64,000 bases of DNA from Acidovorax sp. Leaf160 (GTDB lineage: Bacteria > Pseudomonadota > Gammaproteobacteria > Burkholderiales > Burkholderiaceae_C). Shown piece after piece: positions 36,356-45,071 of this stretch. The notes below the pieces were generated by a model. That model had not been told where the DNA came from. It made no database searches and worked only from the letters and a program-made list of their open reading frames with translations. A program made the position numbers and the translations under genes. The stretch spans positions 363,416-427,415 of the forward strand of contig NZ_LMOV01000023.1 of NCBI RefSeq assembly GCF_001424265.1, read 5' to 3'. Positions within the stretch are counted from its first letter, which is position 1, and each line of letters starts with the position of its first letter.

Positions 36356-37294
36356 TTAGGTTTCCTCGGATGAAATAAGTGGGATGACGGGCTGCCACGG
36401 CCCAGACCAGGCGCCACCCCAATGGGGCGCCGGGTGAACTGGCAACGGCTGCAGGCTTCTGGCAGTGGCAGTGCGTGCGCCCACGGGCGGCGGCGCGAAC
36501 CAGGCGACGGCCACCGACGGGATGGCCCGCTGCAGCAACGTGCCGCCGCCGGGGTTGGCCGGATTGCAGGAGCTGCTGTACAGCTCCATGACCCCGCCCG
36601 ACACGCCCGCGAGCACGTGGGAGTCGAGCCGCCAGGCGTCCAGCACGGGCAAGTCGTCGTAGCGGGCCACGCTGATGCGGCGATGCGTGCCGGCGCTGGT
36701 GCCGGCCTGCGCCTGCGCAGCGGGCAGCGTGCCGCCCTGACGTTCGCCGAAGGACACCTGCAGGCCTGCATCGCTGGGAACGCCGCTGTAGCCGTCGAGC
36801 ATTCCGAAATCGAGCGCCGGGCCACGGTCCAGCACGAGGGGGCGCACGTCGTAGCCGTGGAACACCCGCCAGAAATGCACGTGCGCCGGCAGGCTCTCGC
36901 GCACCACATGCGCCACGGGCGCCAGCTCGGCGGCGGTGAGGTTGCGGCCTGCGTCGATGTGGAGCCACGCCCCGTCCTCGTCAATCGTGACGGCGGTGTG
37001 ACCCAGCCAGCGCAGCGACCGGCGCACGCTGGCGGCGCTGCCGCGCTCCATGAGCCAGGGCACCGCCTCTGCCATGAGCGCGTCCACGGTGTCGAAATAG
37101 GGAGCGAACTGCGTCACCTGCCACTGCTGGGCAATCCAGGGCAGCAGCTGGGCGTTGTGCGCGGTGGCGCCGGGTTCGGCCAGATCCGCCATCGCTGACC
37201 ACGCGCGCGGAAACGTGGTGTCCATCACCACCTCCAGCGGTGTGGACGCTGGCGGCATCAGGGTGCGGCGGTTCGCTTGGGCCGGCGTGTTCAC
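36356..37294 (-). CDS. I: baseplate/tail protein I
   Basis: 312 residues, longer than P2 gpI (176). The first 210 residues fit phage tail protein I (DTTFPRAWSAMADLAEPGATAHNAQLLPWIAQQWQV...RSLRWLGHTAVTI). The C-terminal extension (about 210-312) is beta-rich and includes CNPANPGGGTLL; it may carry a fibre-binding domain. Overlaps J by 4 bases. Confidence 0.87.
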   Translation of the reverse strand: MNTPAQANRRTLMPPASTPLEVVMDTTFPRAWSAMADLAEPGATAHNAQLLPWIAQQWQVTQFAPYFDTVDALMAEAVPWLMERGSAASVRRSLRWLGHTAVTIDEDGAWLHIDAGRNLTAAELAPVAHVVRESLPAHVHFWRVFHGYDVRPLVLDRGPALDFGMLDGYSGVPSDAGLQVSFGERQGGTLPAAQAQAGTSAGTHRRISVARYDDLPVLDAWRLDSHVLAGVSGGVMELYSSSCNPANPGGGTLLQRAIPSVAVAWFAPPPVGARTATARSLQPLPVHPAPHWGGAWSGPWQPVIPLISSEET

Positions 37295-38142
37295 GCGGCC
37301 CCCGCATCGATCAGGTGGACCGTCCCCAGCACCGGGTACTGGCCGACCGCCAGCGGCGTGAGGGCGGCCGGCGTATTGGATAGCGGGTAGTCCACCGCAT
37401 GGACACCCTCAACGTGCAGCACCGTCGTGACGTAGGACCGGGCCACGCTATCGGCCATGACGTTCATTCCAGCAAAGGCGGCGGCGAGCCGTTCGCGCAG
37501 CTGCGCCATCAGGTTGGTGGGGGCGCTGGCGGTCCGCGCGATGCGGGCGGTGATGTCGATGGCCAGCGGCACAGCGACCTGCACCAGGAGGCGCACGCCC
37601 AGCGTGCGCACCTCGTCGGCCGCCAGCGCGGCATAGACGGCGGCCCGGGCTGCCTCCGCCTGGGCCTGGTCGGTGACCCACACCATGACCAGCACCACGC
37701 CGGGCGCGGACTGGCTGGCGTGGGCCGCGCGCACTAGGGGCGTGGCCGTCATGGCGTGGAATTCGTAGTGCTGGCGGGTGCCGTGCGCCCCCAGCGCGGC
37801 GATCTTGCTTTGCAGCCGGGCGCGCAGGCGTTCGTCAGTTTCGCCAGCCATGCGACTGACGCCAAAGAGCGCGGCCAGCTGGTCGAGGTCAGAGCCCGCG
37901 GCAAATGCCAGGAGGTGGGCGCGGGCTGCGTCGTTGATACGGGCGCGAATCAGCAGCTCGCTGAAGGCGTGCGACTCCAACAGCTTGACCACCGGGTCGG
38001 ACTCCAGCGCCAGGATGTCGTCAATGGCCGGCAGGTGCGGGCGCATGCGCTCGGCGAAGTCCGCTTTGCCGGCGGCCAGGATGGACTCGAAAGAAAGCAC
38101 CTCCACCACATTCGGGGCGGGCAGGGTCTGCAGGTCGATCAT
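37291..38142 (-). CDS. J: baseplate wedge protein J
   Basis: 283 residues, near P2 gpJ (302). Begins MIDLQTLPAPNVVEVLSFESILAAGKADFAERMRP and contains LAFAAGSDLDQLAALFGVSRM, both baseplate-J features. Overlaps genes on both sides by 4 bases (W–J–I), as in P2. Forms baseplate wedges. Confidence 0.94.
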   Translation of the reverse strand: MIDLQTLPAPNVVEVLSFESILAAGKADFAERMRPHLPAIDDILALESDPVVKLLESHAFSELLIRARINDAARAHLLAFAAGSDLDQLAALFGVSRMAGETDERLRARLQSKIAALGAHGTRQHYEFHAMTATPLVRAAHASQSAPGVVLVMVWVTDQAQAEAARAAVYAALAADEVRTLGVRLLVQVAVPLAIDITARIARTASAPTNLMAQLRERLAAAFAGMNVMADSVARSYVTTVLHVEGVHAVDYPLSNTPAALTPLAVGQYPVLGTVHLIDAGAA

Positions 38143-38513
38143 GCGATGCCGCCTTGTGACTGCGCCCCGGTCAAGGGAACGGTGAGGGACAGCGGCGCGG
38201 CCTCACGGCCCAAGGCGCCCACGTAGGTGCCTGTCAGTTCGATGTCCACGCGGCCAGGCCGGTCAGCGTGGCGGATGGCTGCCACCTTGGCCAGCCGCAG
38301 GCGCGGTTCCCACCGCATCAGGGCCGAAGCGATGGCGGCGAACACGCGGGTTTGCGTGGCCAGGTTGTCGGGCTGGTCGATGAGCGCAGGCACCAGGCTG
38401 CCGTACTCGCGCCGCATCACGCGGCTGCCGATGGGCGTCGCCAGGATGTCGGCCACGCTCTGCTGCAGGTGCGCATGCAGGCCCATCCGCTCGCCTGTGT
38501 TGCGGTTCATCAT
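38139..38513 (-). CDS. W: baseplate wedge protein W (GPW/gp25)
   Basis: 124 residues, close to P2 gpW (115). GLHAHLQQSVADILATPIGSRVMRREYGSLVPALIDQPDN is the GPW/gp25 signature. Nested between V and J by 4-base overlaps. Confidence 0.95.
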   Translation of the reverse strand: MMNRNTGERMGLHAHLQQSVADILATPIGSRVMRREYGSLVPALIDQPDNLATQTRVFAAIASALMRWEPRLRLAKVAAIRHADRPGRVDIELTGTYVGALGREAAPLSLTVPLTGAQSQGGIA

Positions 38514-39103
38514 TCGGGTTCTCCCGACGTGTCGCCACCGCGGCGCACGCCGCCGTGGATGTGGTGAACCGCGCTGATGCCGTGCGCCACGATGTCCACA
38601 GTGCTGGTGATCTTGTCGGCGCCGATGTGCAGCACAGCGCCGCCCACCTGCAGCGTGATGCTGTCGGGTGCCATGGCGATGCTGCAGCCTGCGCCGACTT
38701 CCAGCACGATGGCTTCCTCGGTGTGGATGGTGCGGCGGCCTTCGCGGTATTCGGCGAATTCGGTTTCGCTCCAGCGAGTGCGCTCGACCCCGGGCTCATC
38801 CGATGGCGCTTCCATGGCATCGCTGTAAGCGCCGAGCAGCGCCACGCCCTGGGCCAGGTCGCCGCCTGGCGCGATCACCAGGCACTGCTCGCCAGCCACC
38901 GGGGGCCACCATGTGCTGCCGGCCTTGCCTGCAGCGCGACCGGCGAGCCATGGCAGCCAGTCGGTGGTGTTGTCACCCAGCTTGACCCGGCACCGTGCGG
39001 GCTTGGCGTGCCGGACCGCCACGACCGTGCCGATGCGCGCGATGTTCTCAGCGCGCCGCGCGAGTTCCTGCGGGCTTTCTTGTTGGGGGGTGTTTCCGGG
39101 CAT
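38510..39103 (-). CDS. V: baseplate spike protein V
   Basis: 197 residues (P2 gpV 211). N-terminal OB-like domain (IARIGTVVAVRHAKPARCRVKLGDNTTDWLPWLAGRAAG...WWPPVAGEQCLVIAPGGDL) and beta-helix spike with a HIHGGVRRGG end, the iron-binding HxH tip of P2 gpV. It pierces the outer membrane. First gene of the V–W–J–I operon, with a candidate Ogr box 44 bases upstream. Confidence 0.95.
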   Translation of the reverse strand: MPGNTPQQESPQELARRAENIARIGTVVAVRHAKPARCRVKLGDNTTDWLPWLAGRAAGKAGSTWWPPVAGEQCLVIAPGGDLAQGVALLGAYSDAMEAPSDEPGVERTRWSETEFAEYREGRRTIHTEEAIVLEVGAGCSIAMAPDSITLQVGGAVLHIGADKITSTVDIVAHGISAVHHIHGGVRRGGDTSGEPE

Positions 39104-39146
39104 GCAGCAATGGTGCTGCCGCGCGCGCGGGGAAGCCAGCGGCGGG

Positions 39147-39168
39147 CACTGTGGCTGCGCGCTTCACA
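39147..39168. promoter_or_regulatory. candidate Ogr box before V
   Basis: Same core CACTGTGGCTG and TGT-N13-ACA spacing as at 29917 and 45072. The 25 bases left of it (GAAGCCAGCG, GGGCA) also match the FI site, so conservation extends beyond the box. Starts 44 bases upstream of the V start codon. Confidence 0.72.
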
Positions 39169-39183
39169 TTTCGCGGTGGTGGT

Positions 39184-39654
39184 TCAGGCCTGCAGATGGG
39201 CCAGCACCACGTCCCGTACGGTATCGATGTCGGCCGCGGTGATGCCCAACAGCTCGCGCGCCGGGTAGTCGTACATCGGGCCGCCAGGGTTCACCGCATC
39301 CGACTCGCCGAAGTGATGCACGCGGGCGATGCGGTGCGCGCGGCCCGCGAATTCGACCACCGCCGCGTTCCCCTGGCCCTTGGCCTTCAGGTGGCGCTGC
39401 TGGCGCAGCTTGGCGAACATCGGGGTGCGCTGCTTGGCCTGCTGCCGCAGGCGCTCGCGCTGGCTGCGCAGGGTGCCCGGTGGCTTGCGCGGCTGCCATG
39501 CCTGGCCCTCGGGGTCGGTCTGGGCACGCATGCGCTGCGCGTTCGCCGTGCGCAGGCGGCGGGCCACTTCCACCAGCAGGCGACGCTGCTGCGTGGGCTG
39601 CAGCTTTCGCAGCAGCTCGGCCGTCCAGTCTTCCAGCGCGGAGAGTTCGGCCAT
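39184..39654 (-). CDS. S: tail completion protein S
   Basis: 156 residues, like P2 gpS (150). ELSALEDWTAELLRKLQPTQQRRLLVEVARRLRTANAQRM...GQAWQPRK is the phage virion-morphogenesis pattern. Last gene of the leftward X–lysis–R–S operon; starts 2 bases after R. Confidence 0.93.
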   Translation of the reverse strand: MAELSALEDWTAELLRKLQPTQQRRLLVEVARRLRTANAQRMRAQTDPEGQAWQPRKPPGTLRSQRERLRQQAKQRTPMFAKLRQQRHLKAKGQGNAAVVEFAGRAHRIARVHHFGESDAVNPGGPMYDYPARELLGITAADIDTVRDVVLAHLQA

Positions 39655-39656
39655 GG

Positions 39657-40172
39657 CTACAGGTCGAAGCGGTCGCGCTCAGGCGGCAGCGGCAGGTCCC
39701 ATTCGGCCAGCTTCTGGTCTTTCAGCCACAGCTCCCAATGCTCGGGCAGGCATTGGCCACCCGGGTGGCAGGGTTCATGCGGGTGGTCGATGTCGAAGCG
39801 CGTGGGATGAGCGGGGGCCGGCTTGACGATGGCGCGTTCCGTGACAGGAATGCTGATGCCGATGTCCACCGCCGCGGTGTTCAAGGGCTCCACCTTGAAC
39901 TCGATGCCGCGCGCTTGCGCGCCTGGGTTGTCGAGCAGGTCGGGCTGGTGGACGCGCACCCAGGCCAGCACCGGCACGAACAGCGCGTCGGCGTGTCCGG
40001 CGTAGTCCAGCACGGTGACGGCGATGTCGTATGCGTATTCAAACGACAGGCCGCCGGCCATGGTGGACACAGCGCGGCCAGCCGTCGCCATCACGATGAG
40101 GTTTTCCGGGTTGGTCTTGAGGGACGGCACGGCGCTCTCGATGAGCGCACGCAGGCTCTGCAGCTTGTACAT
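39657..40172 (-). CDS. R: tail completion protein R
   Basis: 171 residues (P2 gpR 155). MYKLQSLRALIESAVPSLKTNPENLIVMATAGRAVSTMAGGLSFEYAYDIAVTVLDYAG matches the gpR family. Needed to finish the tail and join it to the head. Confidence 0.93.
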   Translation of the reverse strand: MYKLQSLRALIESAVPSLKTNPENLIVMATAGRAVSTMAGGLSFEYAYDIAVTVLDYAGHADALFVPVLAWVRVHQPDLLDNPGAQARGIEFKVEPLNTAAVDIGISIPVTERAIVKPAPAHPTRFDIDHPHEPCHPGGQCLPEHWELWLKDQKLAEWDLPLPPERDRFDL

Positions 40173-40180
40173 GGGCCGGC

Positions 40181-40720
40181 CTACGGTTGCTGTGCTGCCA
40201 CGCTCAGCGCGTGCGCGCTGTCGTAGGCGCGCTCGCAGGCGGTGCCGCTGATTCGGGCGCGGTCAGCGATTTCCGCCAGCTCTCCCGCACGTTCATCAGC
40301 CCGGCGGCGCAGGTCGGCGAGCAGATCGAGGGCGGCGGAGTCTGGCGCGCCATCGCCGGCAGCGGCGCGAGCCTGGGCGGCGACACGGTGGGCGGTGAGG
40401 AATTCGGCGACGTCGCGCTGCAGGCGGTCATGAGCAGCGCGGGCGCGAATAGCGTCACCCACCGCAGCAGCGTTGACGGTTGAGGCGTCGGCCGTGATCT
40501 TTGCAATGTCATCGCGGTGGTTTCCTTCGAGGGTTCGGTACCGTTCGGCCTGCCGGCGGGCGTTGCTCTCGTTTGCGGCGCGTTCGCTGGACAGGGTGGC
40601 GTGGGTGTTCGCGGCGTCCAGCTCGGCCGCGTGGCGGTGCAGGGTCTGCCACAGCAGCAGGCCGGCGAGGCCGAGGGCGACCAGCTGCCAGGCGTGAGCC
40701 TTCACGGCAGCGCCGATCAC
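40181..40720 (-). CDS. i-spanin (Rz-like)
   Basis: 179 residues from GTG 40720, chosen because it forms a GTGA overlap with the lysozyme stop. One N-terminal membrane segment (WQLVALGLAGLLLWQTL) precedes a long coiled coil (ANESNARRQAERYRTLEGNHRDDIAKITADAS...). That is the topology of an inner-membrane spanin subunit. It fuses inner and outer membranes with Rz1, whose gene is nested inside it in another frame. Confidence 0.85.
   Translation of the reverse strand: MIGAAVKAHAWQLVALGLAGLLLWQTLHRHAAELDAANTHATLSSERAANESNARRQAERYRTLEGNHRDDIAKITADASTVNAAAVGDAIRARAAHDRLQRDVAEFLTAHRVAAQARAAAGDGAPDSAALDLLADLRRRADERAGELAEIADRARISGTACERAYDSAHALSVAAQQP
40204..40512 (-). CDS. o-spanin (Rz1-like lipoprotein) nested in the i-spanin gene
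   Basis: Up to 102 residues in the +1 frame inside the Rz-like gene. A short signal with lipobox (TLLRWVTLFAPALLMTAC) is followed by a proline-rich segment (SPNSSPPTVSPPRLAPLP), the hallmark of Rz1. Cys at about residue 31 would be lipidated and hold it in the outer membrane. The true start could be any of several codons before the signal. Confidence 0.78.
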   Translation of the reverse strand: MTLQRSRPTPQPSTLLRWVTLFAPALLMTACSATSPNSSPPTVSPPRLAPLPAMARQTPPPSICSPTCAAGLMNVRESWRKSLTAPESAAPPASAPTTARTR

Positions 40721-41289
40721 GTCTGCATCCCCATGCAGTCGCTGTGCCGCTTCTGCTGGCGGGTCCAGACGCCGCGGCACCCCTGCGGCCCCCAGTTCTG
40801 GGGCAGCTTGCAGTCGCGGCCGGCCTGGAAGCGCCATTCCAGCAGGGCGTGGCACGCCCGCACGTAGTCGCCCACCAGCAGCCAGGTGCGCGGGCTGCGC
40901 GGCTTGAGCCAGTTGCCGATGCCGTACTGGCCCACGAAGTCCACGTAAAGGTCGAACTCGCCCGGGTACAGCAGCACGCCCGGCAGGCTGGCCTTGAATC
41001 TCGCTTCTTCGGCGCGGTTCAGGTTGCGCGCAAGCTGCTCGGCACGCTGACGGGTAATGGGCGCGTCAGAGAGGCGCACGGGGGTGCCGTCTTCGTAGCG
41101 TGTCGATCCGTGGCCGATGGTGGGCACGTCGCCGCGCGTCGGGATGTAGGGGTGATGGACCTGCACGCCGTCTGCACGCACGCTGGTGGGTCCGTCGCCC
41201 TCGCTCTGCTTCCAGCCAGCGAAGCCGGCGGCGGACAGGGTGAGCGCGGCCACGGCCACGCGCAGCAGGTTCTGGCGCGTGTCCATCAT
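40717..41289 (-). CDS. endolysin, GH24-like lysozyme with signal anchor
   Basis: About 190 residues. Starts MMDTRQNLLRVAVAALTLSAAGFAGW, a hydrophobic N-terminus rich in Ala/Gly that fits a signal-arrest-release anchor. The Glu in KQSEGD and the GDVPTIGHGST segment resemble the GH24 active site, though the spacing between them is longer than usual. ATGATG at 41289 overlaps the holin stop, so either ATG may be used. It degrades peptidoglycan at lysis. Confidence 0.85.
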   Translation of the reverse strand: MMDTRQNLLRVAVAALTLSAAGFAGWKQSEGDGPTSVRADGVQVHHPYIPTRGDVPTIGHGSTRYEDGTPVRLSDAPITRQRAEQLARNLNRAEEARFKASLPGVLLYPGEFDLYVDFVGQYGIGNWLKPRSPRTWLLVGDYVRACHALLEWRFQAGRDCKLPQNWGPQGCRGVWTRQQKRHSDCMGMQT

Positions 41290-41492
41290 TCGCCCTTCAC
41301 GTCCTGGCCCAGCGCGGCGCGGCGCCAGCGCCACAGGAGCCAGCCGATTTGCAGCAGCAGGTAGACGATGGTCAGGGCAGCCACGGTGTGGTTGATCGTC
41401 CAGCCTTCGGCGATGGACTTGCCCACGATGAATGCGGGCGGCGACACCTTGGCCGCCTCCACCATCACGTCAACGACTTTCTCTTTTGCCAT
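41286..41492 (-). CDS. holin candidate, 68 aa
   Basis: One clear membrane segment (VAALTIVYLLLQIGWLLWRW) and a weaker one (SPPAFIVGKSIAEG), with a charged C-terminus. Placed directly before the endolysin and overlapping it, the usual holin position. Not recognisably the three-segment P2 gpY, so the call rests on size, topology and place. Confidence 0.7.
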   Translation of the reverse strand: MAKEKVVDVMVEAAKVSPPAFIVGKSIAEGWTINHTVAALTIVYLLLQIGWLLWRWRRAALGQDVKGE

Positions 41493-41496
41493 TATT

Positions 41497-41715
41497 TCAG
41501 TCCCACAGGTGAACCATCGGCCTTGTGGGCTCCGGTGCGTTGACCAGGCGGACTGCCTGGCCTTCGGGTAAGTCGGCGGCGAGCTTCGCCAGCCCGGGGT
41601 TGGCTGCCAGCGTGGCTTCCACGTGGCCGGCGGTGGTGCCCAGCTGGCGCCAAGCCAGGGCGTCGAGGGTTTCGTGTGCGTGGGCGCGCACCGTCACGCC
41701 CTGGGCGCCGCTCAT
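41497..41715 (-). CDS. X: tail protein X
   Basis: 72 residues (P2 gpX 67) from ATG 41715. VTVRAHAHETLDALAWRQLGTTAGHVEATLAANPGLAKLAADLPEGQAVRLV is the gpX LysM-like pattern. Overlaps the L gene by 4 bases and precedes the lysis genes, exactly as in P2. Confidence 0.92.
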   Translation of the reverse strand: MSGAQGVTVRAHAHETLDALAWRQLGTTAGHVEATLAANPGLAKLAADLPEGQAVRLVNAPEPTRPMVHLWD

Positions 41716-42194
41716 AGCAGCGCCGCGATCACACGGGGCGCATCCTGCAGGTCTGCGACCGCCCAGCGCAGCGCCTGATTGAAGCTGTCGATGCGTGTCT
41801 CGATGGCGCTCATCACCCGCGCCTCTTTGCCGGCCCCCTGCGGCAGCGTGTCGATGTCGCGGTACGCCTCGGCCAGCTGGCCCTGCACGTGGGCGTAGAT
41901 GGCGGCGCGGTACTGCTGCACCTTGACGCTGCGCCCGTCCAGCTGGTCGGCGGGCACGTCTTGCAGCGTGGGCCGGCCGGCCACGATCTGCGCCAACTTC
42001 CACGGGCGCAGTTCGTCGTTCACTGACCACATCGCAGCCAGCAAAGCCTTGTGCAGACGGTCGGGCGTCACCGTTCCGTCCAGGCGGATGTCCGCGCGCA
42101 GCTGCTCGCGGTCGATATCTGGCCAGAAGCCATCGTTGCGCACGGTGGCTTCCGTTCCCTTCGCGGGCGGGTTCGCAGTGGCGACGAATGACAT
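41712..42194 (-). CDS. L: head completion protein L
   Basis: 160 residues (P2 gpL 169). FWPDIDREQLRADIRLDGTVTPDRLHKALLAAMWSVNDEL is the family pattern. Closes the filled head for tail joining. Separated from M by 109 bases without a gene. Confidence 0.93.
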   Translation of the reverse strand: MSFVATANPPAKGTEATVRNDGFWPDIDREQLRADIRLDGTVTPDRLHKALLAAMWSVNDELRPWKLAQIVAGRPTLQDVPADQLDGRSVKVQQYRAAIYAHVQGQLAEAYRDIDTLPQGAGKEARVMSAIETRIDSFNQALRWAVADLQDAPRVIAALL

Positions 42195-42303
42195 GGGCGG
42201 CTTTCGGGGGTGTTAGGTGTGGCGGTGGTCCTGGGCGTCGGAGCAGAGCAAGTCAATGCCTGTCGTTGCCCAGGAGCCGCCACGGGTGCGGGGTACGCTC
42301 GGG

Positions 42304-43029
42304 TTACAGCGCCTGGGCTTTCTCGGCCGCACTCGGCTTGAGTCGGCGTTCCAGTCGCTCGATGTCTTTTTTCACGCCGGCTCGGCTGTCGAGCTGCATG
42401 GCGCGCTGCAGTAGCGGCAGCGCCTCGCGGCAGGCTTTGACGCCGCGCCCGGCCATGTCCACGTCGTGGCTGCCCGTCTTGCCGAGCACCGCCCAGCCGG
42501 CCGCCTTGTACAGCTTGCTTTTCGCCTGGTCGGGTGTGTCGGCCGCTTCAGTCAGCGCCATGGCCTTGGCCACGATTTGCAGGGCTTCCCTGCCCTTCAC
42601 CTTGCCCTCGATGACAGCCTCGGCCACTTCGTCCTGCACGATGGTGTGCAGGTCGCGGTGGAAGCGGTCCGGTGGAGTGATGCCGCTGGCCAGCGCATAG
42701 TCGGCAATCTCCAGGGCGCGGGCGTAGTTGCCGGCGTCGATGTGCCAGACCAGCACGGTGGCGATCACTTCGTCCTGGGTGCCCGGCCGCGCCTGCAGCA
42801 CGCCGTCCACATAGGCGTCGTATTCGGGCAGCAGCACGCGCTTGGCTTCGATCTTCTTTTCCACGCTCTGCAGGTCTTTCAACCGCAGGCGGTGCTGGTG
42901 CAGCTGCGCCAGCTGGAGTTCGTAGGCAGTGCCCACGGTCTGGCCGTGCACGTCGGCGGTGGCGGCCTGGGCCGCCTGCGCCAGCGCGAGGTGGTGCATG
43001 CGGTGGCGCTGGGCGAGGGTCTGGCGCAT
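42304..43029 (-). CDS. M: terminase small subunit M
   Basis: 241 residues (P2 gpM 247). Helical; QLHQHRLRLKDLQSVEKKIEAKRVLLPEYDAYVDGVLQARPGTQDEVIATVLVWHIDAGNYARAL is the gpM signature. With gpP it recognises cos and packages DNA. Confidence 0.94.
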   Translation of the reverse strand: MRQTLAQRHRMHHLALAQAAQAATADVHGQTVGTAYELQLAQLHQHRLRLKDLQSVEKKIEAKRVLLPEYDAYVDGVLQARPGTQDEVIATVLVWHIDAGNYARALEIADYALASGITPPDRFHRDLHTIVQDEVAEAVIEGKVKGREALQIVAKAMALTEAADTPDQAKSKLYKAAGWAVLGKTGSHDVDMAGRGVKACREALPLLQRAMQLDSRAGVKKDIERLERRLKPSAAEKAQAL

Positions 43030-43127
43030 GGCGGGTGCTTTCTGTCGTGCGGTGGGTGCCTGGGCTGGCTGACCGCAAAAAGCGGCTCCCTTTTTTAGAG
43101 CGGCTTCTCGCAGTCGGCGGCGCGGGG

Positions 43128-44132
43128 TCAGACCAGTGCGATGTTCTCGATCAGGCAGGCCTTGCCCAGGTCTTCGACCACGAATGCGTCGTTCGAGCTT
43201 TCGTAGGTCTCGATGCGGTCGCGCTTCGGGTTGTCCAGTACATGCCGGCGACGGCCACCCTCTTGGAAGTAGATAGAGAGGTTGTCCAGGCTGGTGACGA
43301 GCACCGCGCCTTCCTGCATGTAGGGGACAGTGATCGCCTGGAGGCCACCCAGGCGCATTTGGCTGCGCACGATGTCGGCCGCCAGCATTTCGGTGGGAGC
43401 GTCCTGGCCATCGACCAGCGGAAAGAGCTTGTCGTGCATCAGCCCGCGGCCGACGATGGCGACCAGATCAGGAGCAGCGGCGTGCCACGGCTCCAGCAGG
43501 GACTTGTGCGCGTCGTACACCAGGCCGTCCAGCGTCTTGTAGTCCCCGGCGGCGCCAATCGTGACTTTGCCGGGCGTCTTGCCGCTCTTGAGGACGCGGT
43601 CCGCCGCTTCAACGCGCATTTTTTCCAGCCAGCCGATGTTCACGTCCTGCAGCAGCGGGTTCGTCACGCGGTCGGTGTCAGCGGCGGCGGCCTTGCCGTT
43701 GAAGCCGATCATGATGCGGTCGAGCGCGCACTGGATCTGGATGGCGCGCGAAATGCGCACCTGAAAGTCCTTGAACTTCGCCCACATGTCCAGCTTGTTG
43801 TAGCGAATGTGCGTGTCGTAGTTGGTCTGCACGCACTGGTAGCCGCGGCCTTCCAGGCTGGAAACGTCGCGGGTCGCACGATCGTTCTTCGTGGTGTCGG
43901 TGCGGCTTGCCACCGGGCCATCGGTGCCCAGGCCCAGCTTCTGGCCTTGCATCTCATCGACGGGCACGATGTTGATGGATTTCAGGAATGCGCTGCTTTC
44001 CTGAATGCGGTTCTCGATCTTCTGCTGGATGGTGGGCGCGACGTTGAATTTCACGGCGACGGATGGCACGCCGTTCAGCGTGGCCTGGTCTTGCAGGTAG
44101 CCGCTGAACTGTCGGCGGGTATCGTTTTTCAT
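43128..44132 (-). CDS. N: major capsid protein N
   Basis: 334 residues (P2 gpN 357). MKNDTRRQFSGYLQDQATLNGV and DVSSLEGRGYQCVQTNYDTHIRYNKLDMWAKFKDFQ are conserved gpN blocks. Builds the T=7 shell. Separated by 98 bases from M and 58 from O. Confidence 0.96.
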   Translation of the reverse strand: MKNDTRRQFSGYLQDQATLNGVPSVAVKFNVAPTIQQKIENRIQESSAFLKSINIVPVDEMQGQKLGLGTDGPVASRTDTTKNDRATRDVSSLEGRGYQCVQTNYDTHIRYNKLDMWAKFKDFQVRISRAIQIQCALDRIMIGFNGKAAAADTDRVTNPLLQDVNIGWLEKMRVEAADRVLKSGKTPGKVTIGAAGDYKTLDGLVYDAHKSLLEPWHAAAPDLVAIVGRGLMHDKLFPLVDGQDAPTEMLAADIVRSQMRLGGLQAITVPYMQEGAVLVTSLDNLSIYFQEGGRRRHVLDNPKRDRIETYESSNDAFVVEDLGKACLIENIALV

Positions 44133-44190
44133 GGGTGGTGTCTCTCGGTGGGATGTTGCGGGGTTGCTTCGCTGGTGAGGTGCGGGGGGC

Positions 44191-45000
44191 TCAGCAGTCG
44201 GCCTTTGCGGCGCCTTCGGTGCCGGTGGCTTGCGGGCGTTGGGTGCCGCTGCCGTCTTCCTGGCTCAGCTTCACGGTCAGCGCTGCGAAGTCGCTCTGCA
44301 GCTTCGTGAACGCCGTCTTGGTTTCGGCCAGCTCGGTGGCCTGTCGTTGAATGGCGGCATCGGCCGCGCCCAGCACTTCCAGCGTCTTGACAGCGAAGTC
44401 GTTGGTGGTTTCTGGCGTGGGCTTGGGCTCGGCGATGCCGCGCAAGTTTTTCAGCAGGTCGCTGAATCGGGTGATGAGCGTGGATGCGATGGTGTCCGCA
44501 TCACCTTCCAGGCCCAGGTCGGTTTCGATGGCGGCGCTGAACAGCGCGCCCTCGCTGTGTTTCTTGCCCTTGTACGGGCTGGCGTCCGGGTTCTGCGCTG
44601 CGAACTTGAGCACCTCGGTGCCGAGGCTGGCCGGCGTGTCCGTCACGGCCAGGCCGGTCAGGTACGCCTCGCCCGACTTGGCGAAATCAGGGTCCACCTC
44701 GATGCTGGTGTAGATCTTCTGCTTGGCCTTGTTCATGGCCAGCAAAGCGGGCAGCGCTTCGATTTGCGCGAACAAGGCCAGCTTGCCGTCCTCGACCGGA
44801 CGCGACTGCAAGGACAGCACATCACCCAGCGCCGCAAAAGAGCTGTCGGGCTGCACGCCGCGGTAGTGCTCCAGCCAGACACGCGCACCGTACTTCGCGG
44901 GGTTGAAGTTCTTGGCCATCTGCTCGATCCAGCTGCGCTGGATTTCGCGGCCGTCGGTGGTGGCGCCTTCGGTGGCTACGCGGAAAAACTTGGATGGCAT
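44191..45000 (-). CDS. O: capsid scaffolding protease O
   Basis: 269 residues (P2 gpO 284) from ATG 45000. The N-terminal protease half starts MPSKFFRVATEGATTDGREIQRSWIEQMAKNFNPAKYGARVWLEHYRG; the C-terminal half is a helical scaffold (LAETKTAFTKLQSDFAALTVKL). Cleaves capsid proteins and itself. First gene of the leftward head operon, divergent from P. Confidence 0.94.
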   Translation of the reverse strand: MPSKFFRVATEGATTDGREIQRSWIEQMAKNFNPAKYGARVWLEHYRGVQPDSSFAALGDVLSLQSRPVEDGKLALFAQIEALPALLAMNKAKQKIYTSIEVDPDFAKSGEAYLTGLAVTDTPASLGTEVLKFAAQNPDASPYKGKKHSEGALFSAAIETDLGLEGDADTIASTLITRFSDLLKNLRGIAEPKPTPETTNDFAVKTLEVLGAADAAIQRQATELAETKTAFTKLQSDFAALTVKLSQEDGSGTQRPQATGTEGAAKADC

Positions 45001-45071
45001 GGTGCGCTTTCGGCGGTGTGTTGAACTGATGCCTATGTTCCGCACCTGGCGCCACCGTCGCAATTGGCGCG

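Noticed and set aside
43060-43127. Possible terminator between N and M
   Set aside because: The AAGCCGCT and GAGCCGCT units are direct and not inverted repeats, so no stable hairpin followed by T forms in the right order.
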